The notes under the pieces: generated by a model
Told to the model about the DNA's origin: nothing
What the model saw: the letters and a program-made list of their open reading frames with translations, nothing else
The model's database searches: none
Shown here: piece after piece, positions 61,807 through 64,000 of the stretch
Layout of the letters: each line of letters starts with the position of its first letter
Numbering within the stretch: the stretch's first letter is position 1
NCBI GenBank assembly: GCA_035048485.1
Contig: CM068580.1
Span: forward strand, 41,777,585 to 41,841,584
Length of the DNA: 64,000 bases
Direction: 5' to 3'
Source: Pteria penguin
Taxonomy: Eukaryota > Mollusca > Bivalvia > Pterioida > Pteriidae
Translations under genes and position numbers: made by a program

Positions 61807-63300
61807 TGATATCGAGGCAAGAAGCGAGGTTTTAAACATTCTGATATCATTCGTTCGCTTTAAACAACACCTAACTAATATTTCATGAGCATCAGTCGGT
61901 GATAGGATATAATTTCCTTTGCAAACCCAAGTTCAAAATTATTCTTTAATGGGTAAATGTCTTATTCGGCTAATTTCAAGATGGTTCACATTTATTTTGA
62001 TCGCAAACATGATTTATGAACAAACACATTCTTATCAAATAACTCTTCATATAAATAATCAATGACCGATCGGTTAATAAGGCTATAACACCCCACCCCC
62101 ATTCCCTTTCCGACGTCACGGAGAATTAGATCAAAACAACGTAATGTTTGATTGTTTTGAAGGTGCAACATCTCCCTCCTCTTACCAGAGACATAGACTA
62201 CTTTCTCTGCTTTTACAAAATTTCTGGATTTTTCAAATCGGGAAGGGAAACAACCCAATGGGAAGTGAAACTTTGTTAAGAAAAGAACTGTCTATCCTCA
62301 AAATTGCTGAAATGAAATTTGGGGTTTAGTTTACCGATAATCAGAACGGATGGTCTAACTCTGGGACACACCTTTTCGGATCTTACAAAACATACCACAC
62401 GGTCACGGATTTATATACAGTCAACTGTAAATAGCTCTAACACAACAGGCTCATGTAAAATAGTTCAAGTTAAGTCTAGAAAGGGGCTGTAACTATACAT
62501 ATAATGATCCGTGTTATTCTCCATTGTCTGAAACCCACGATCATACGCACTCTGCCAGCGCTCCTGTAAACGCAGTGAAATAGGCAAGGGGTTTCCGACG
62601 ATGGTGGTTATCCGACTCGTTGATATCACTCTCACCCGACAACTGAGAACGTCAAAACAGAACAAGTCGGCGTAGGGCATGAAAATTATTTTTATAGTTG
62701 AAAATGGATTCTTTTGTTGTATATGACCTTGCAAAGAAAAATGCTTCGTAAAGTATGGAAAACGTTTTCAAACTTGATGGATGCGTTTTGTTTTCTGTAT
62801 TTTCTTTTTCATTATTGATTTACAAACTGTAACCTCCAAGACAACAAGAGTTGTCAGAAGAAACCGAAGTTCGCCGGTTATGGATGTTAATTTTCAAAGA
62901 GAATAAGTGTTAGAAGCATATTACATGTATTCAGAAAATTGTGTTTCACTAGATAAAAGATATCTAAAAAGAAGTTATTGATCAAAATATCTCAAAGTCA
63001 ATGGCATGAGCAATTCTATAGCATTCGCTAAGTTTATTGAAAAATGGGTCAAAGGTCAAGGTTAAAGACACTAGGTCAAAAGTCATGGTATCAATTTAAA
63101 GCTATGGTCACGAGGAGGACCGGGGAGTCCTCCGTCTCCGGAAGGTCCAGCTGTTTGAGTCTTTTAGGAAAAAAAATCGCAAAATTTCATTCTCATAGGT
63201 CATCAGTTGCCGAATAATCGAAACGCGTTATGATGTTATTCATGTCTTTTCTAAACCTTGTTATTCTGGTTGTACTTGTGGTTCCTTTTTTACTGCAATA
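61807..63300. other. Unassigned spacer
   Basis: No gene or family repeat recognised; scattered short frames only. Confidence 0.4.
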
Positions 63301-63309
63301 GCGTGCCAT

Positions 63310-63970
63310 CCGTCGTTAACTTTTCACATATTCGACTTCTCTGCAGCCGCTTTACAGAATTTAACCAAACCTTACAGAAAGTATAAATACTGAAGGTCCT
63401 CTACTAAGTTTGTATCTATCGACCCGATCCGTGATCCAAGATGGCCGCAATGGCCTCCGATTGGTTAACACATTTTTAACCTATTCTTCACAACCGCTTC
63501 ACAAAATTTCAACAGACCTTCAAAAAGTAAGTAATCAAGATCCTCTACCAAGTTTATGTTTTTAAACTGGATCCATAATTCAAGGTGGCCGGCATGTGCT
63601 CTGATTGGCCGACATGTCGCCAAACCTGACATGAAGTAAATACTCAAGGTCATTTACCAAAATTGTCTCTTTTGACCTGATCCATCATCAAAGATGGTCG
63701 CCAAGCGCTCTGCTTGGCTGACATATTTTGAGACTTCTCATTAACCGCTTCATAGAATTTTACCATGTCTTGTAGAAAGTAAATACTCAAAGTCCTCGTC
63801 TAAAATTGTATCTTTCTACCTGATCCATCATCAAAAATGGTCGTCAAGGGCACTGATTGACGTATTTTCACCTTTTCATTATCAGCTTCACAGAAATTCA
63901 CCAAATCTTACAGGATATAAGTACTCAAGGTCTTCTACCAAATTGTATCTCTCTACCAGATCTGTAATCA
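63310..63970 (-). repeat. Degenerate ~115-145 bp tandem repeat
   Basis: The phrase GATCCAAGATGGCCGCAATG (in variants ATCCATCATCAAAGATGGTC) recurs at about 63427, 63569, 63682 and 63825. Each is followed by a CTGATTGGC-like word and ACCGCTTCACA..ATTT, then CTCAAGGTC. The opening CCGTCGTTAACTTTTCACAT resembles, in reverse orientation, the 3' modules of the hairpin-ended element at 4640. Confidence 0.7.
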
Positions 63971-63972
63971 AA

Positions 63973-64000
63973 CAAGAGGCCCAAGTGGGCCTATATCGCT
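63973..64000 (+). mobile_element. 5' terminus of another hairpin-ended element (cut by window)
   Basis: CAAGAGGCCCAAGTGGGCCT then ATATCGCT is the same start as the copies at 2177 and 5051. The rest lies beyond the window. Confidence 0.7.

Overview
The window looks like nuclear DNA of a bivalve mollusc. It is AT-rich and intron-rich, full of ACATGTA-type words, and carries repeat families I associate with bivalves: elements that start CAAGAGGCCC and end in a GCTCAC..GTGAGC hairpin, a tRNA-headed SINE ending in ATCAATCAATC, and TCGTGCGCACGA foldbacks. The species cannot be named from the sequence. There are no bacterial-style genes, and most open frames are chance or repeat-derived.

Three host genes are supported, all on the minus strand. 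(1) 8423-8713 is the first coding exon of a TBP-like factor (TBPL1/TLF/TRF2); the rest lies to the left, beyond the window or in unseen exons. (2) 16994-24674 is an unrecognised gene with at least three coding exons: a start exon with a helical segment, a small internal exon and a long Ser/Thr-rich terminal exon. (3) 33846-49936 is a complete ten-exon uroporphyrinogen decarboxylase (UROD). Every splice junction keeps frame, giving 373 residues, with an AATAAA signal just after the stop.

Layout from left to right: 0-7.5 kb is repeats (a split SINE, ~160-bp tandem units, CAGT-type MITEs, two long hairpin-ended elements). 7.5-9.7 kb holds a MITE, the TBPL1 exon and an (AAT)n tract. 9.7-16.9 kb is mostly unassigned, with a LINE 3' end and a SINE. 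17-24.7 kb is the unknown gene, whose introns contain (TA)n, a G/T-rich tract, a SINE and a 27-bp minisatellite. 25.4-26.3 kb is a ~57-bp minisatellite. 26.3-33.8 kb has no recognised gene. 33.8-50 kb is UROD; its introns hold four tandem arrays, several hairpin elements, a SINE and a MITE. 50-64 kb is a retroelement graveyard: a truncated CR1/Jockey-like LINE, two large foldbacks, and a LINE interrupted by a SINE and by a Penelope-like element, which is itself interrupted by a palindrome. The right edge is the start of another hairpin-ended element.

The genes do not form a shared pathway. UROD is haem biosynthesis, TBPL1 is core-promoter transcription, and the middle gene is unassigned. The most interesting signals are structural: tandem arrays in UROD introns that put repeated GTAAGT donor-like motifs on the transcribed strand, a nested retroelement cluster with a domain-permuted Penelope-like element, and several long inverted repeats, one of which carries a tRNA-like sequence in each arm. 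I found no convincing undescribed multi-gene system.
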